Assembly: GCF_018687275.1 (NCBI RefSeq)
Contig: NZ_CP061287.1
Coordinates: 930,001 to 994,000, forward strand
Source: Polynucleobacter sp. MWH-Aus1W21
Lineage (GTDB): Bacteria > Pseudomonadota > Gammaproteobacteria > Burkholderiales > Burkholderiaceae
DNA length: 64,000 bases
Direction: 5' to 3'
Every line of letters begins with the position of its first letter. Position 1 is the stretch's first letter. The notes under the pieces were generated by a model. That model was not told where the DNA came from, did not search any database, and saw only the letters and a program-made list of their open reading frames with translations. Made by a program: the position numbers and the translations under genes. This document shows positions 33,350 to 43,719 of this stretch, one piece after another.

Positions 33350-34574
33350 TAGCGACTCGTTCAACAGCACGTTCTTTTACAGGAAGGTTTGCTAAGAAAG
33401 CAAAGACACCCAATCCAATAGCGATTTCCCAAACAATTAAATATGAACCTGTTTGGTCGAATAAATAGCCGCCCAGGAATGCGCCGCAGAAACTACCTAG
33501 TTGATGCGAGAAAAATACCAACCCAGATAGCATTGTTAAATACTTAACGCCAAATATCTGTGCAACGATACCGTTGGTAAGGGGGATAGTCGATAGCCAC
33601 AAGAAACCCATGATTGCTGAAAAGATATAAGTGCTCATTGGTGATGGTGGCAACAATAAGAAAGCGGTAATAGCAATCGAGCGACCTAAGTAAATGGCGG
33701 ATAGTAAATAGCGCTTTGGAAAGCGTTGAGCCAAGATTCCAGAGCTGTAGGTGCCAAAAATATTGAATAGCCCAATTAAGGCTAGGGCGGTAGTGGCAAC
33801 TACTGGAGCGCCAACCGCTGGATAGTTCACAGAAACATCTTTAAGGTAAGGTGCTAAATGCACGGCAATAAACACCACTTGAAAGCCGCAAACAAAGTAG
33901 CCTAAGGTCAGATAGCGAAAGCTAGGATTGCTAACCGCCTCTTTTAAAGCCTGCTTAATCGTTTGATCACCCAAAGCATGTGAGTGACTAAAATTTTTCT
34001 CACGCAACATAAAAGCAGTTGGAATCATGAGGCTGGCCATTAAGGCCAACATGAGAAGCGCATTCTGGGTGCCAAATGCACTGAGCAATCCTTGCTCCGC
34101 TGGAATCATCAGAAACTGACCAAATGAACCTGCTGCTGCAGTAATGCCCATAGCCCAAACACGTTTTTCCGCAGGAACGTTACGCCCTAAGATACCGTAA
34201 ACCACGCTGTAAGTGGTTGCAGTTTGAGCTAGTCCAATCAACAGGCCGCCAGCCAAGGTGAAGTTCATCACGTCACCTGATAAGGCCATGCCCGTTAAAC
34301 CTAGTGCATACAAAATGCCACCAGCTACCATGATTTTGAATGCGCCATAGCGATCCGCTAGGGCACCAGTAATTGGCTGAACTGCGCCCCAGATCAGGTT
34401 TTGTAGCGCAATCGTTAAAGCAAAAGTTTCACGCCCCCAGCCATTGGCTGAGGTAATCGGTAAATTAAATAAGCCAAATCCATGACGAATGCCCATGGAT
34501 AGTGTGACCATTAATCCGCCGTAAATAAGGACTTCCTTCATCGAAAGCCCGGCGTTGTTTTTTGGCTTGTTCAT
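33342..34574 (-). CDS. MFS transporter, oxalate/formate antiporter-like
   Basis: A 410-residue, 12-helix major facilitator. GIRHGFGLFNLPITSANGWGRE in helix 1 and the loop GALADRYGAFKIMVAGG between helices 2 and 3 are typical of the OFA (oxalate/formate antiporter) and monocarboxylate group. It is 5 bp after the class III CoA-transferase gene, so the two form an operon. CoA-transferase plus OFA carrier suggests uptake and activation of a small carboxylate. Oxalate is one candidate, but no oxalyl-CoA decarboxylase lies nearby. Confidence 0.85.
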   Translation of the reverse strand: MNKPKNNAGLSMKEVLIYGGLMVTLSMGIRHGFGLFNLPITSANGWGRETFALTIALQNLIWGAVQPITGALADRYGAFKIMVAGGILYALGLTGMALSGDVMNFTLAGGLLIGLAQTATTYSVVYGILGRNVPAEKRVWAMGITAAAGSFGQFLMIPAEQGLLSAFGTQNALLMLALMASLMIPTAFMLREKNFSHSHALGDQTIKQALKEAVSNPSFRYLTLGYFVCGFQVVFIAVHLAPYLKDVSVNYPAVGAPVVATTALALIGLFNIFGTYSSGILAQRFPKRYLLSAIYLGRSIAITAFLLLPPSPMSTYIFSAIMGFLWLSTIPLTNGIVAQIFGVKYLTMLSGLVFFSHQLGSFCGAFLGGYLFDQTGSYLIVWEIAIGLGVFAFLANLPVKERAVERVANA

Positions 34575-34579
34575 GGGAT

Positions 34580-35800
34580 TTAGATGATGCCTTTGTTACG
34601 CAACACTTCAATAGTCTTATCGTCGAGCTTAAGGCGCTCATGCAAAATCTCATCCGTATGTTGACCAAGGGTTGGCGGAGCCATACGAACTTCAGTAGGT
34701 GTTTTTGATAAACGCATTGGGCTGGCTACTAATTTCATGCTGCCAACAGTAGGGTGAGGGGCTTCGATCAGAACGCCGCGGTGAATCACCTGTTCGTTTT
34801 CAAAGACTTCTTTAAAGTTATTAATGGGTCCGCAAGGGACATTGGCCTTCTCTAGTAGGCCAATCCATTCGCCCTTAGTTTTTTTGCGAGTCATTTGCTC
34901 TAAGAGCGGAATGAGTTGCTTGCGATGTTCTACGCGAAGGGGGTTAGACACATAAAGTGGGTTGTCCGCTAAATGCGCTTCACCGCCTGCCGTCACGAAA
35001 TGCCTAAACTGACCATCATTGCCCGCTCCAACAATCATCCAGCCATCAGAGGTGGGGAAAGTTTGATATGGAACAATGATTGGTGAAGCGTTGCCCCAGC
35101 GTTTGGGTATCTCACCTGAGGTAAGGTAGGCGCTTGATACGTTGGCCATCACGGCTATTTGCGTATCTAGCAGTGACATATCGATGTACTGACCTTCGCC
35201 GGTATGGTCGCGATGGACTATGGCTGCGAGTATTGCCGTGCTGGCATACATGCCGGTAAAGATGTCGGCGATAGCAACACCAGATTTTTGTGGGCTAGCG
35301 CCTTCAAAGTCATGTGCCTCACCAGTCACACTCATGAAGCCGCCCATACCTTGGATAATGAAGTCATATCCAGGACGGTGTGCATAAGGCCCAGTTTGAC
35401 CAAAGCCAGTGATTGAGCAATAGACTAGGTCAGGCTTAATCTTCTTAAGACTTTCATAATCAAGTCCGTATTTGGCAAGATCCCCAACCTTATAGTTTTC
35501 TATAACCACATCCGATTCGGCGGCTAGCTGACGGATGAGTTCTTGACCCTCAGGCTTCGCAATATCGACTGTAATGGAGCGTTTATTGCGATTAATGCAA
35601 ATAAAATAGGCAGATTCCTCGGTGTCCTTGCCGTTGGGATCTTTGGCAAAAGGAGGGCCCCAGTGGCGGGTATCGTCCCCAACGCCAGGTCTCTCGACTT
35701 TAATGACATCGGCACCCAAATCCGCTAGGTTTTGAGCGCACCAAGGACCAGCCAAGACTCGGCTAAGGTCTAAAACGCGAATATGACTTAAGGCTCCCAT
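34580..35800 (-). CDS. Class III CoA-transferase (CaiB/BaiF family)
   Basis: A 406-residue CoA-transferase. HIRVLDLSRVLAGPWCAQNLADLGADVIKVE is the standard start; the catalytic aspartate lies in DMSLLDTQIA near residue 190, preceded by GEGQYID. The length is close to formyl-CoA transferase (about 420) and other family members that move CoA between carboxylates. Substrate cannot be read from sequence by eye. It is the first gene of an operon with the MFS carrier and the 47-residue protein. Confidence 0.9.
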   Translation of the reverse strand: MGALSHIRVLDLSRVLAGPWCAQNLADLGADVIKVERPGVGDDTRHWGPPFAKDPNGKDTEESAYFICINRNKRSITVDIAKPEGQELIRQLAAESDVVIENYKVGDLAKYGLDYESLKKIKPDLVYCSITGFGQTGPYAHRPGYDFIIQGMGGFMSVTGEAHDFEGASPQKSGVAIADIFTGMYASTAILAAIVHRDHTGEGQYIDMSLLDTQIAVMANVSSAYLTSGEIPKRWGNASPIIVPYQTFPTSDGWMIVGAGNDGQFRHFVTAGGEAHLADNPLYVSNPLRVEHRKQLIPLLEQMTRKKTKGEWIGLLEKANVPCGPINNFKEVFENEQVIHRGVLIEAPHPTVGSMKLVASPMRLSKTPTEVRMAPPTLGQHTDEILHERLKLDDKTIEVLRNKGII

Positions 35801-35879
35801 GCCTCGATTTTGGCATGGATGACGGGGTAATACTTGAAAAATTCCGTCTGGATCTCAGACATGACTACAATTTGCGCGC

Positions 35880-37868
35880 ATGGCTACCCGTAAAACTTCC
35901 GAATACAGCGAATCGTCGATTCAGGTCCTAAAAGGACTGGAACCAGTCCGTCAGCGGCCTGGAATGTACACCCGCACAGACAATCCACTCCATATTATTC
36001 AAGAGGTGCTCGATAACGCATCTGATGAAGCTTTAGGAGGGTTTGGCAAGCAAATCATCGTCACCATGCACACCGATGGCAGCGTGAGCGTTGAGGATGA
36101 TGGACGCGGCATCCCAGTTGGAATGCATCCGACCGAAAAATTACCTGTAGTAGAAATCGTATTTACCCAGTTGCATGCTGGGGGTAAGTTTGAAAAAGGC
36201 ACTGGTGGAGCTTACGCATTCTCAGGCGGTTTACATGGTGTTGGTGTTTCGGTAACTAATGCCTTATCCAAGAGATTAGAAGTTACTGTTTGGCGTGATG
36301 GCCAAAAGTCAACATTGACCTTTGCTGACGGCAAGGTCATTGAAAAACTCAAATCAAGCCCATCTTCAAAAGAAGATAAGTCACACGGTACTCGCGTACG
36401 CGCTTGGCCTGATGGCAAGTACTTTGATAACTCGGCTATTCCGATGCCTGAGCTCATTCGCTTATTACGCTCCAAAGCGGTCTTGCTGCCAGGAGTGAAG
36501 GTTACCCTGATTCAAGAAAAAACCGGCGATACCCAGACTTGGCAGTATGCACAAGGTTTGCGCGGCTATTTAAATGAAGCTATTGCACAAGCAGGTCATG
36601 GCGCAGAAGTTATTCCGCCATTTGAGGGTGAGCAATACGCTACTGGTACGGGTGATGATGATTCATTTGCTGAAGGTGAGGGCGCTGCTTGGGTAGTTTG
36701 CTGGACTGAAGATGGTGCACCGGTGCGTGAGAGTTATGTGAACTTGATTCCAACTCCTGCAGGCGGTACGCATGAAAGTGGTTTGCGTGAAGGTTTATTC
36801 AATGCTGTAAAAGGCTTTATTGAAATGCACGCATTACAACCCAAAGGTGTGAAGCTCATGCCTGAAGACGTATTTGCACGTGCATCCTTCATCTTGTCTG
36901 CCAAAGTATTGGATCCACAATTTCAAGGACAGATTAAAGAGCGCCTTAATTCTCGTGATGCAGTTCGCTTAGTTTCTGGTTATGTGAAATCTGCTCTTGA
37001 GCTCTGGCTAAACCAGCACGTTGACTACGGTCGTAAGTTGGCTGATTTAGTTATTAAGCAAGCCCAGGCCAGAACCCGCGCTGGACAAAAAGTTGAGAAG
37101 AAAAAATCTTCTGGCGTTGCTGTTTTGCCTGGCAAGCTAACGGATTGCGAAAGTCAGGATATTGGTATGAACGAAATCTTCCTGGTAGAGGGTGACTCTG
37201 CTGGCGGTTCAGCCAAAATGGGTCGTAATAAGGAATATCAAGCCATCCTGCCATTGCGCGGCAAGGTATTAAATACCTGGGAAGCAGAGCGCGATCGCTT
37301 ATTTGCTAACAATGAGGTGCACGATATTGCGGTTGCAATTGGTGTCGATCCCCATGGTGCGAATGACAATCCAGATTTATCTAATTTACGTTACGGCAAG
37401 GTTTGCATTCTTTCAGATGCGGACGTCGATGGAGCGCATATTCAGGTTTTGCTGCTGACCTTGTTCTATAAGCACTTCCCTAAATTGATTGAATTAGGTC
37501 ATGTGCATATTTCTAGGCCACCACTATTTAGGGTGGATGCACCAGCGCGCGGCAAAAAACCAGCGCAAAAGATCTATGCATTAGATGCTAATGAGTTACA
37601 AGCAATTGAAGATAAGTTGCGTAAAGATGGCGTAAAAGAAACAGCATGGCAGATCTCTCGCTTTAAAGGTTTGGGAGAGATGAGTGCAGAACAGCTTTGG
37701 GATACGACCTTAAACCCAGATACTCGCCGTTTACTACCTGTAACACTAGGTACTTGGACCGAAGACGAAACATTTAAAACAATGGATATGCTGATGGGTA
37801 AATCAGAGTCTGGTGCGCGTCGCGATTGGCTTGAAGAGCGCGGCAATGAAGTGGAGGCAGATATCTAA
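35880..37868 (+). CDS. parE: DNA topoisomerase IV subunit B
   Basis: A 662-residue GHKL-type ATPase subunit. [13 protein letters not shown] and DDGRGIPVG are the ATP-site motifs; the TOPRIM region has [14 protein letters not shown] and the metal pair [34 protein letters not shown] separates it from GyrB, since the ParE-type sequence lacks the long GyrB insertion. Its TAA overlaps the parC ATG (TAATG), so the two subunits are co-translated. The enzyme decatenates daughter chromosomes. Confidence 0.95.
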   Translation: MATRKTSEYSESSIQVLKGLEPVRQRPGMYTRTDNPLHIIQEVLDNASDEALGGFGKQIIVTMHTDGSVSVEDDGRGIPVGMHPTEKLPVVEIVFTQLHAGGKFEKGTGGAYAFSGGLHGVGVSVTNALSKRLEVTVWRDGQKSTLTFADGKVIEKLKSSPSSKEDKSHGTRVRAWPDGKYFDNSAIPMPELIRLLRSKAVLLPGVKVTLIQEKTGDTQTWQYAQGLRGYLNEAIAQAGHGAEVIPPFEGEQYATGTGDDDSFAEGEGAAWVVCWTEDGAPVRESYVNLIPTPAGGTHESGLREGLFNAVKGFIEMHALQPKGVKLMPEDVFARASFILSAKVLDPQFQGQIKERLNSRDAVRLVSGYVKSALELWLNQHVDYGRKLADLVIKQAQARTRAGQKVEKKKSSGVAVLPGKLTDCESQDIGMNEIFLVEGDSAGGSAKMGRNKEYQAILPLRGKVLNTWEAERDRLFANNEVHDIAVAIGVDPHGANDNPDLSNLRYGKVCILSDADVDGAHIQVLLLTLFYKHFPKLIELGHVHISRPPLFRVDAPARGKKPAQKIYALDANELQAIEDKLRKDGVKETAWQISRFKGLGEMSAEQLWDTTLNPDTRRLLPVTLGTWTEDETFKTMDMLMGKSESGARRDWLEERGNEVEADI

Positions 37869-40315
37869 TGACAACTAAAAAGACTCCTGGAAAAAATAAT
37901 CCAGCTGATCAGGCGGATCTTTTCTCTAATCCGATGGAGATGGATATCGTTGAGGTCGATGAGGCTCCAGCAGTGGCAGCATCATCTGGTGGCGGTTCAG
38001 GTAACCATGATCCGAAAACAATTGACCTAAACGAAGATGGCAAAGACAGTTTAACTTTAGCGGTATACGCAGAGCGTGCCTATTTAGATTACGCTATCAG
38101 CGTGGTTAAAGGCCGCGCTCTTCCAGATGTATCTGACGGACAGAAGCCTGTACAGCGCCGAATCCTGTTCTCGATGAGTGAAATGGGCTTGCGCGCTGAT
38201 GCGAAGCCGGTAAAGAGTGCTCGTGTTGTTGGTGATGTATTGGGTAAATTCCATCCTCACGGCGATCAGTCTGCTTACGATGCATTGGTTCGTTTGGCAC
38301 AAAGCTTCTCATTGCGTTATCCGTTAATTGATGGACAAGGTAACTTCGGTTCCCGTGATGGTGATGGCGCGGCAGCGATGCGTTACACAGAGGCGCGCCT
38401 TACTAAAATTGCCAGCCTGTTATTAAGTGAGATTGATGAAGGTACGGTTGATTTCGCACCAAACTACGATGGTTCATTTCAAGAGCCGAAGTTGTTACCA
38501 GCACGCCTACCGTTTGTATTGCTCAACGGCGCTTCGGGTATTGCTGTTGGCATGGCTACCGAGATTCCATCGCATAACTTGCGTGAGGTAGCTTCCGCAG
38601 CAGTTGCTTTAATGAAGTCTCCAAAGATGAGTACTTCAGAGTTGTTGGAGATCATGCCCGGTCCTGACTATCCAGGTGGCGGCCAAATCATTTCCTCTGC
38701 TGCAGAAATTGCGCAGATTTATGAGGCAGGGCGCGGCAGTATTAAGGTGCGAGCACGTTGGTCAATCGAAGAGTTGGCTCGCGGTCAGTGGCAGATCGTT
38801 GTAAATGAATTACCACCAGCCACTTCCTCTCAGCGTGTATTGCAAGAGATTGAAGAGATCACCAATCCAAAGGTCAAGGTTGGCAAAAAGACCTTAACGC
38901 CTGAGCAAAATAATCTCAAATCAACCATTCTGAATGTGCTCGATGGTGTGCGTGACGAGTCCAGCAAGGATGCCGCAGTGCGCTTGGTATTTGAGCCTAA
39001 GAGCAAGAATATTGATGTCAATGAGTTTGTAAACCTATTGCTTGCGCATACCTCATTAGAGTCCAATGCGCCAATGAACTTGGTGATGATTGGCAATGAT
39101 GGTCGTCCGCGTCAAAAGGGCTTAAAAGAAATTATCTCCGAGTGGATTGCTTTCAGGGTTGCTACGGTTACTCGTAGAACGCAGCACCGCTTAGGCAAAG
39201 TCAAAGACCGTATGCATATTTTGGAAGGGCGCTTAATCGTTCTTCTCAATATTGACAAGGTTATCAAGATCATTCGCAATAGCGATGAGCCCAAAGCAGA
39301 TTTGATTAAAGAATTTAAGTTGTCAGACCGTCAGGCTGAAGACATCCTCGATATTCGTTTGCGTCAGTTGGCTCGCTTAGAAGGTATCAAGATCGAACAA
39401 GAGCTTAAAGAACTTAAATCTGAACGCGATGATCTTGAAGGCTTGTTACAAAGCGATACCGTCTTGCGTAAACGCATCATCAAAGAAATCGAATCCGATA
39501 TGAAGGATTTTGGCGATGATCGTCGCACCCTAATTCAGGAAGATAAGCGTGCAGTTGCTGAGACTAAGGTGATTGATGAGCCAGTAACGGTGATTGTTTC
39601 CCAAAAGGGTTGGGTCCGAGTACGCCAAGGCCACGAGCATGATCCAACGCAATTTAGCTTTAAGGCAGGCGATGCTTTATACGCCACCTTTGAAGTGAGA
39701 ACGGTAGATGTCATTCAAGGCTTTGGTAGTGATGGTCGTGTTTATACCGTCCCCGTCAGCGAATTGCCTGGCGCTAGAGGTGATGGTTCACCATTAACCA
39801 GTTTTGTTAATTTAGCTGCCGGGTCACAGATGGTTGCTTACTATGCTGGTCAACCTGACGATTTAGTATTGCTATCCACTAAAGCAGGCTTTGGATTCTT
39901 GGCTAATGTATCGGATATGAGTACCCGTAATAAGGCGGGCAAATCATTCTTAAGCATGGATGCCAAGGTTCCGGGTGATGCACCTTTAGGAGCGGCAAAA
40001 GTCAAAGTTGGCATGAAACAAGTTGCCTGCTTGTCCGAAGCTTCCAAGTTATTAGTTTTCCCTCTAGATGAGCTCAAGCGTTTGCCCACCGGTGGTAAAG
40101 GCGTGATCTTGATGGGCTTGGACGATAAAGAGCACTTGGCTTCAGCAATTGCTGTAGGACCTGATGGGGCGACCTACTCTGGTGCAGGACGTGCCGGCAA
40201 GCCAACCGAATTGAGTTTGGATGCAAAAACCTTGAAGTCATTTGCGGGTAACCGTGCACGCAAAGGTCACTTTGTGGAACCACGCTTAAAAGACGGCAAG
40301 CTCACAGCGAACTAA
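37868..40315 (+). CDS. parC: DNA topoisomerase IV subunit A
   Basis: An 815-residue breakage-reunion subunit. After a low-complexity acidic leader of about 60 residues, the catalytic core begins [42 protein letters not shown] and [14 protein letters not shown] hold the active-site Arg and Tyr. The tower and coiled coil follow ([19 protein letters not shown]), then a C-terminal propeller shorter than that of GyrA and without a GyrA box I can see. It is slightly longer than E. coli ParC (752), mainly because of the leader. Confidence 0.94.
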   Translation: MTTKKTPGKNNPADQADLFSNPMEMDIVEVDEAPAVAASSGGGSGNHDPKTIDLNEDGKDSLTLAVYAERAYLDYAISVVKGRALPDVSDGQKPVQRRILFSMSEMGLRADAKPVKSARVVGDVLGKFHPHGDQSAYDALVRLAQSFSLRYPLIDGQGNFGSRDGDGAAAMRYTEARLTKIASLLLSEIDEGTVDFAPNYDGSFQEPKLLPARLPFVLLNGASGIAVGMATEIPSHNLREVASAAVALMKSPKMSTSELLEIMPGPDYPGGGQIISSAAEIAQIYEAGRGSIKVRARWSIEELARGQWQIVVNELPPATSSQRVLQEIEEITNPKVKVGKKTLTPEQNNLKSTILNVLDGVRDESSKDAAVRLVFEPKSKNIDVNEFVNLLLAHTSLESNAPMNLVMIGNDGRPRQKGLKEIISEWIAFRVATVTRRTQHRLGKVKDRMHILEGRLIVLLNIDKVIKIIRNSDEPKADLIKEFKLSDRQAEDILDIRLRQLARLEGIKIEQELKELKSERDDLEGLLQSDTVLRKRIIKEIESDMKDFGDDRRTLIQEDKRAVAETKVIDEPVTVIVSQKGWVRVRQGHEHDPTQFSFKAGDALYATFEVRTVDVIQGFGSDGRVYTVPVSELPGARGDGSPLTSFVNLAAGSQMVAYYAGQPDDLVLLSTKAGFGFLANVSDMSTRNKAGKSFLSMDAKVPGDAPLGAAKVKVGMKQVACLSEASKLLVFPLDELKRLPTGGKGVILMGLDDKEHLASAIAVGPDGATYSGAGRAGKPTELSLDAKTLKSFAGNRARKGHFVEPRLKDGKLTAN

Positions 40316-40324
40316 GTACGGCTT

Positions 40325-41284
40325 TTAGACTTTCTTCGGAACGCTAATGCCGTATTTGACGGCGATCACTTCTGCCAGGATCGAGACTGCGATCTCTGGT
40401 GGGGTGAGGGCCCCAATATAAAGTCCTACAGGGCCATGTAATTTTTCTACCTGCTCTTGGCTTACATCGAATTCCAATAAACGCTCTTTGCGTTTTTGAG
40501 TGTTCTTACGACTGCCTAGTGCGCCTACATAAAAAGCTGGTGACTTGAGAGCCTCCATCAAAGCCATATCATCCAATTTAGGATCGTGTGTGAGGGCAAC
40601 AACTGCAGTGTGAGAGTCGACACCAATCTCAAGCAATACATCATCCGGCATGCCCTTAGAAAATGTAATGTCAGTGCGATTGAGGCCTTCGGCATATTCT
40701 TCGCGAGGATCGATCACAATGACTTCGAAGTCAGAAGCTAAAGCAAAATCAGCGGTGTATAGGGAGAGTTGGCCGGCGCCAATGATGACCATGCGCCAGC
40801 GTGGACCGTAAGTCGTTTGCATTTCTTGTTCGGTGCAAACAAATTCATCACTACGATCACCTAGGGTGAGTATCGATTTTCCAGTGCTTAAACTTACTGA
40901 GCGGCGAGTAATTTGATGTGTAGAAATATTCTCAAGTAGCTTTTCTAAAACATTTAACTCCGGTCTTGGTTCGACCAGTAGACGCAGGGTCCCACCACAG
41001 GGGAGACCAAAGCGTGCAGCCTCTTGTTGAGTAACACCATAAACCACCATTTCAGGGGTATTGCGCGTCAAAATTTCAGTCTGCACTCGACGAATCAGAT
41101 CATCCTCAACACAGCCGCCTGAAACTGAACCGGCTACCTGACCATCCGCACGTATCGCCAACCATGAGCCAATAGGGCGTGGAGCGGAGCCCCAGGTTTG
41201 AACCACGGTTGCAATCGCCACAGATTGGCCCGATTGGAGCCATTCCACGGCAGATTTAAGAACGCTGAGATCGGTACTGTTCAT
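40325..41284 (-). CDS. XdhC/CoxI-family molybdenum-hydroxylase maturation factor
   Basis: A 319-residue protein with the two-part XdhC layout. The N-terminal domain has ATVVQTWGSAPRPIGSWLAI and GSVSGGCVEDDL (the conserved cysteine). The C-terminal domain is Rossmann-like, with VIIGAGQLSLYTADFA and the end motif GALGSRKNTQKRKERL followed by GLYIGALTPPEIAVSI. XdhC/CoxI proteins bind the molybdenum cofactor and help sulfurate and insert it into hydroxylases such as xanthine or CO dehydrogenase. No hydroxylase is encoded in this window. It is divergent from a MobA-like gene. Confidence 0.88.
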   Translation of the reverse strand: MNSTDLSVLKSAVEWLQSGQSVAIATVVQTWGSAPRPIGSWLAIRADGQVAGSVSGGCVEDDLIRRVQTEILTRNTPEMVVYGVTQQEAARFGLPCGGTLRLLVEPRPELNVLEKLLENISTHQITRRSVSLSTGKSILTLGDRSDEFVCTEQEMQTTYGPRWRMVIIGAGQLSLYTADFALASDFEVIVIDPREEYAEGLNRTDITFSKGMPDDVLLEIGVDSHTAVVALTHDPKLDDMALMEALKSPAFYVGALGSRKNTQKRKERLLEFDVSQEQVEKLHGPVGLYIGALTPPEIAVSILAEVIAVKYGISVPKKV

Positions 41285-41337
41285 ACTATTTCTTCTTTTG
41301 CTAATGCTTTGATGAATAACTAATTATTATCACTCTA

Positions 41338-41988
41338 ATGACTATTTCTGGTGAATCCTTCAAAAACCCAAAATTACGCCTTGCCGTACTTTTATTGGCA
41401 GCGGGCGAGGGAAGTCGTTTGGGGGGAATACCCAAGGCATTGCTCAAGAAAGAGGGCGATACCTTATTAAGACGTTTTCTGCGCTCAATAGAATGCTTAA
41501 ATCCCGTGGAAACTCTAGTGATTACGGGTTTTTATGCAGATGCAATTGAAGCGGAAATCCATTCAATAAAGCAAAAGACTGGTAACTCGATTTCTATCAT
41601 TAAAAACCTAAATCCAGAGTTAGGCCAATCATCTTCAGTTCGTCTAGGTTTAGAGTCGCTCAAATCTGACTACGACGTTTTGTTGGTTGCTTTATGCGAT
41701 CAGCCTAATATTGGCGTCTCGGAGATTGAAGATCTGTTAGAGCAATTCAATCAAGCAGGATTCAATAAGGAAATCGTCTTGCCAATGGTAAATGGAGGCC
41801 GTGGTAACCCAGTATTGTTTTCGAAAAAGGTGATTGAAGAAATTCTTGCGACGCCAAAGATGGTCTGCAGACCCTTTATGGATCAGCATCCAGCGCTAGT
41901 GAAAGTATTTGAGACGAATAATCAGGCTTATTTATTGGATGTCGACACCCAGGCCGACATCCAAAAACTAGGGCTTGATCCTATTTAA
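41338..41988 (+). CDS. MobA/MocA-like nucleotidyltransferase
   Basis: A 216-residue NTP-transferase. LLLAAGEGSRLGGIPKALL is the nucleotide-binding loop of molybdenum-cofactor guanylyl- or cytidylyltransferases. ALCDQPNIGVSEIEDLL carries the metal aspartate, and NGGRGNPVLFSK follows as usual. Pairing with XdhC suggests a MocA-type cytidylyltransferase that makes the MCD form of the cofactor used by hydroxylases. GTP or CTP preference cannot be told by eye. Confidence 0.82.
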   Translation: MTISGESFKNPKLRLAVLLLAAGEGSRLGGIPKALLKKEGDTLLRRFLRSIECLNPVETLVITGFYADAIEAEIHSIKQKTGNSISIIKNLNPELGQSSSVRLGLESLKSDYDVLLVALCDQPNIGVSEIEDLLEQFNQAGFNKEIVLPMVNGGRGNPVLFSKKVIEEILATPKMVCRPFMDQHPALVKVFETNNQAYLLDVDTQADIQKLGLDPI

Positions 41989-42003
41989 ATTAATGTAGTT
42001 GAA

Positions 42004-42462
42004 TTAAATCTCAGCGATCAATTCAATTTCAACGCAAGCACCCAGCGGAATTTGCGCAACACCAAATGCACTACGAGCATGTTTGCCGGCATCACCAAAA
42101 ACTTCAAAAAGTAATTCCGAACAGCCATTAACAACTAGGTGCTGCTCCGTATAAGTGTCGGTAGAGTTCACCAAACCCATTACCTTAACAATGCGTTTTA
42201 CTTTATCCAAAGAGCCTAAGTGATTCTGCAAGGTGGAGATCAGATCGATTGCAATAGAGCGTGCTGCCGCTTTGCCAGTATCGGTATCCATGTCTTTACC
42301 AAGCTTTCCTACCCAAGGTTTACCATCGCGTTTAGCAATATGACCGGAGAGAAAAACAGTATTGCCGGTAGTAGCTGCCATGACATAGGCCGCAGCAGGA
42401 GGTCCTGGTGGTGGCAAATCAATTCCAAGGGTTTTGAGGCGATCGCTAATGTTTGTAGTCAT
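42004..42462 (-). CDS. RidA/YjgF-family protein
   Basis: A 152-residue RidA-fold trimeric protein of the longer, YjgF-like type. NTVFLSGHIAKRDGKPWVGKLGKD is the strand-rich start, and HARSAFGVAQIPLGACVEIELIAEI ends with the family signature and its conserved Arg. Canonical RidA deaminates reactive enamines and imines from PLP enzymes; this subgroup is of uncertain substrate. It converges on the nucleotidyltransferase with 15 bp between, and is followed upstream by the VWA gene on the same strand. Confidence 0.85.
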   Translation of the reverse strand: MTTNISDRLKTLGIDLPPPGPPAAAYVMAATTGNTVFLSGHIAKRDGKPWVGKLGKDMDTDTGKAAARSIAIDLISTLQNHLGSLDKVKRIVKVMGLVNSTDTYTEQHLVVNGCSELLFEVFGDAGKHARSAFGVAQIPLGACVEIELIAEI

Positions 42463-42516
42463 GATGAATAGGATTAATTTAAAAAAGAAATAAGTTCAAA
42501 AGGGAATATCAGAATC

Positions 42517-43692
42517 TTACTTGGAAAGTTGACGCATGGCACTCTCAAGACCATTTAAGGTCACTGGATACATGCGATCTTTCATGAGGTTTTGCATGAT
42601 GTCAATTGACTGACGATATTGCCAAATAGATTCAGGTTCTGGATTAAGCCAAGCAAAGTGCGGGAAGTGATCAATTAAACGATTGATCCAAACGGCGCCT
42701 GCTTCCTTATTGTTGTATTCAACTGAACCATTCGGACTCAGAATTTCATAAGGAGACATCGTTGCATCACCAACGAATATAAGCTTGTAGTCTGGACCAT
42801 ATTTATTGATGATGTCTTGGGTTGGCGTTGCTTGATCGCGTCTGCGACGATTACTTTGCCAAAGGTTTTCATAAACACAGTTATGAAAATAGTAGTGCTC
42901 AAGATGTTTAAATTCTGCTTTAGCAGCAGAGAACAATTCAGCAATACGCTGAATATGATCATCCATTGAGCCACCAACATCCATGAGTAGCAGCACTTTG
43001 ACCTGATTGTGGCGCTCGGGACGCATTTTGATATCCAGCATTCCTGCGTTAGCTGCTGTTGAGTGAATCGTTTTGTCTAGGTCGAGCTCTAAGGTTGATC
43101 CTTCTCTGGCAAACCGGCGCAAACGACGCAAAGCAACCTTAATGTTGCGAGTGCCCAAAGCTAAATCACTGTCATAGTCTTTAAACTCTCGCGCTTCCCA
43201 AACCTTAATCGCGGTTCTATTGCCGGCGCTCTCACCCCCAATACGTATTCCTTCGGGGTGGTAGCCGCTATGACCAAACGGCGAGGATCCACCGGCGCCA
43301 ATCCATTTATTGCCGCCGCCATGCCATTCTTTTTGTTCTTTTAGAAGTTCCTCAAGACGCTTTTTCAGTGCATCAGGCCCACCTAATTTTTTGAGTGCTG
43401 CTTTTTCTTCTTCCGTCAGCACGCGCTGAAGTTTTTTCTCTAGCCAGTCCAAAGGAATGTCTGGGGAGAGTGCAATGATTTGCTCAATGCCATTGAAGTA
43501 GCTCCCAAACACTTGATCAAAGCGATCAAAGTGCTGCTCGTCTTTAACCAGGGTCATGCGAGCTAGCTGATAAAACTCATCAATCGATGGATTGATAACG
43601 CCTGATTTCAAAGCCTCCAGGAGAGTTAAAAACTCTCGTACTGAAACAGGCACTTTAGCCTCTTTCAGATTGAGGAAGAATTGAATCAACAT
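42517..43692 (-). CDS. VWA-domain protein, CoxE-like
   Basis: A 391-residue protein with an N-terminal helical half and a C-terminal von Willebrand A domain. The metal site reads LLMDVGGSMDDHIQ, where the usual DxSxS is DVGGS, so the first Ser is replaced by Gly. It belongs to the VWA proteins encoded beside MoxR ATPases (CoxE in carbon-monoxide dehydrogenase clusters). Such pairs act as metal-insertion or unfolding machines. It is 27 bp after the MoxR gene on the same strand and certainly forms an operon with it. Confidence 0.85.
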   Translation of the reverse strand: MLIQFFLNLKEAKVPVSVREFLTLLEALKSGVINPSIDEFYQLARMTLVKDEQHFDRFDQVFGSYFNGIEQIIALSPDIPLDWLEKKLQRVLTEEEKAALKKLGGPDALKKRLEELLKEQKEWHGGGNKWIGAGGSSPFGHSGYHPEGIRIGGESAGNRTAIKVWEAREFKDYDSDLALGTRNIKVALRRLRRFAREGSTLELDLDKTIHSTAANAGMLDIKMRPERHNQVKVLLLMDVGGSMDDHIQRIAELFSAAKAEFKHLEHYYFHNCVYENLWQSNRRRRDQATPTQDIINKYGPDYKLIFVGDATMSPYEILSPNGSVEYNNKEAGAVWINRLIDHFPHFAWLNPEPESIWQYRQSIDIMQNLMKDRMYPVTLNGLESAMRQLSK

Positions 43693-43719
43693 AAATATAA
43701 ATCGTTATTAATAACTAAT

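Noticed and set aside
40325..41988. A xanthine dehydrogenase operon
   Set aside because: XdhC and the nucleotidyltransferase are present but no xdhA or xdhB lies within the window.
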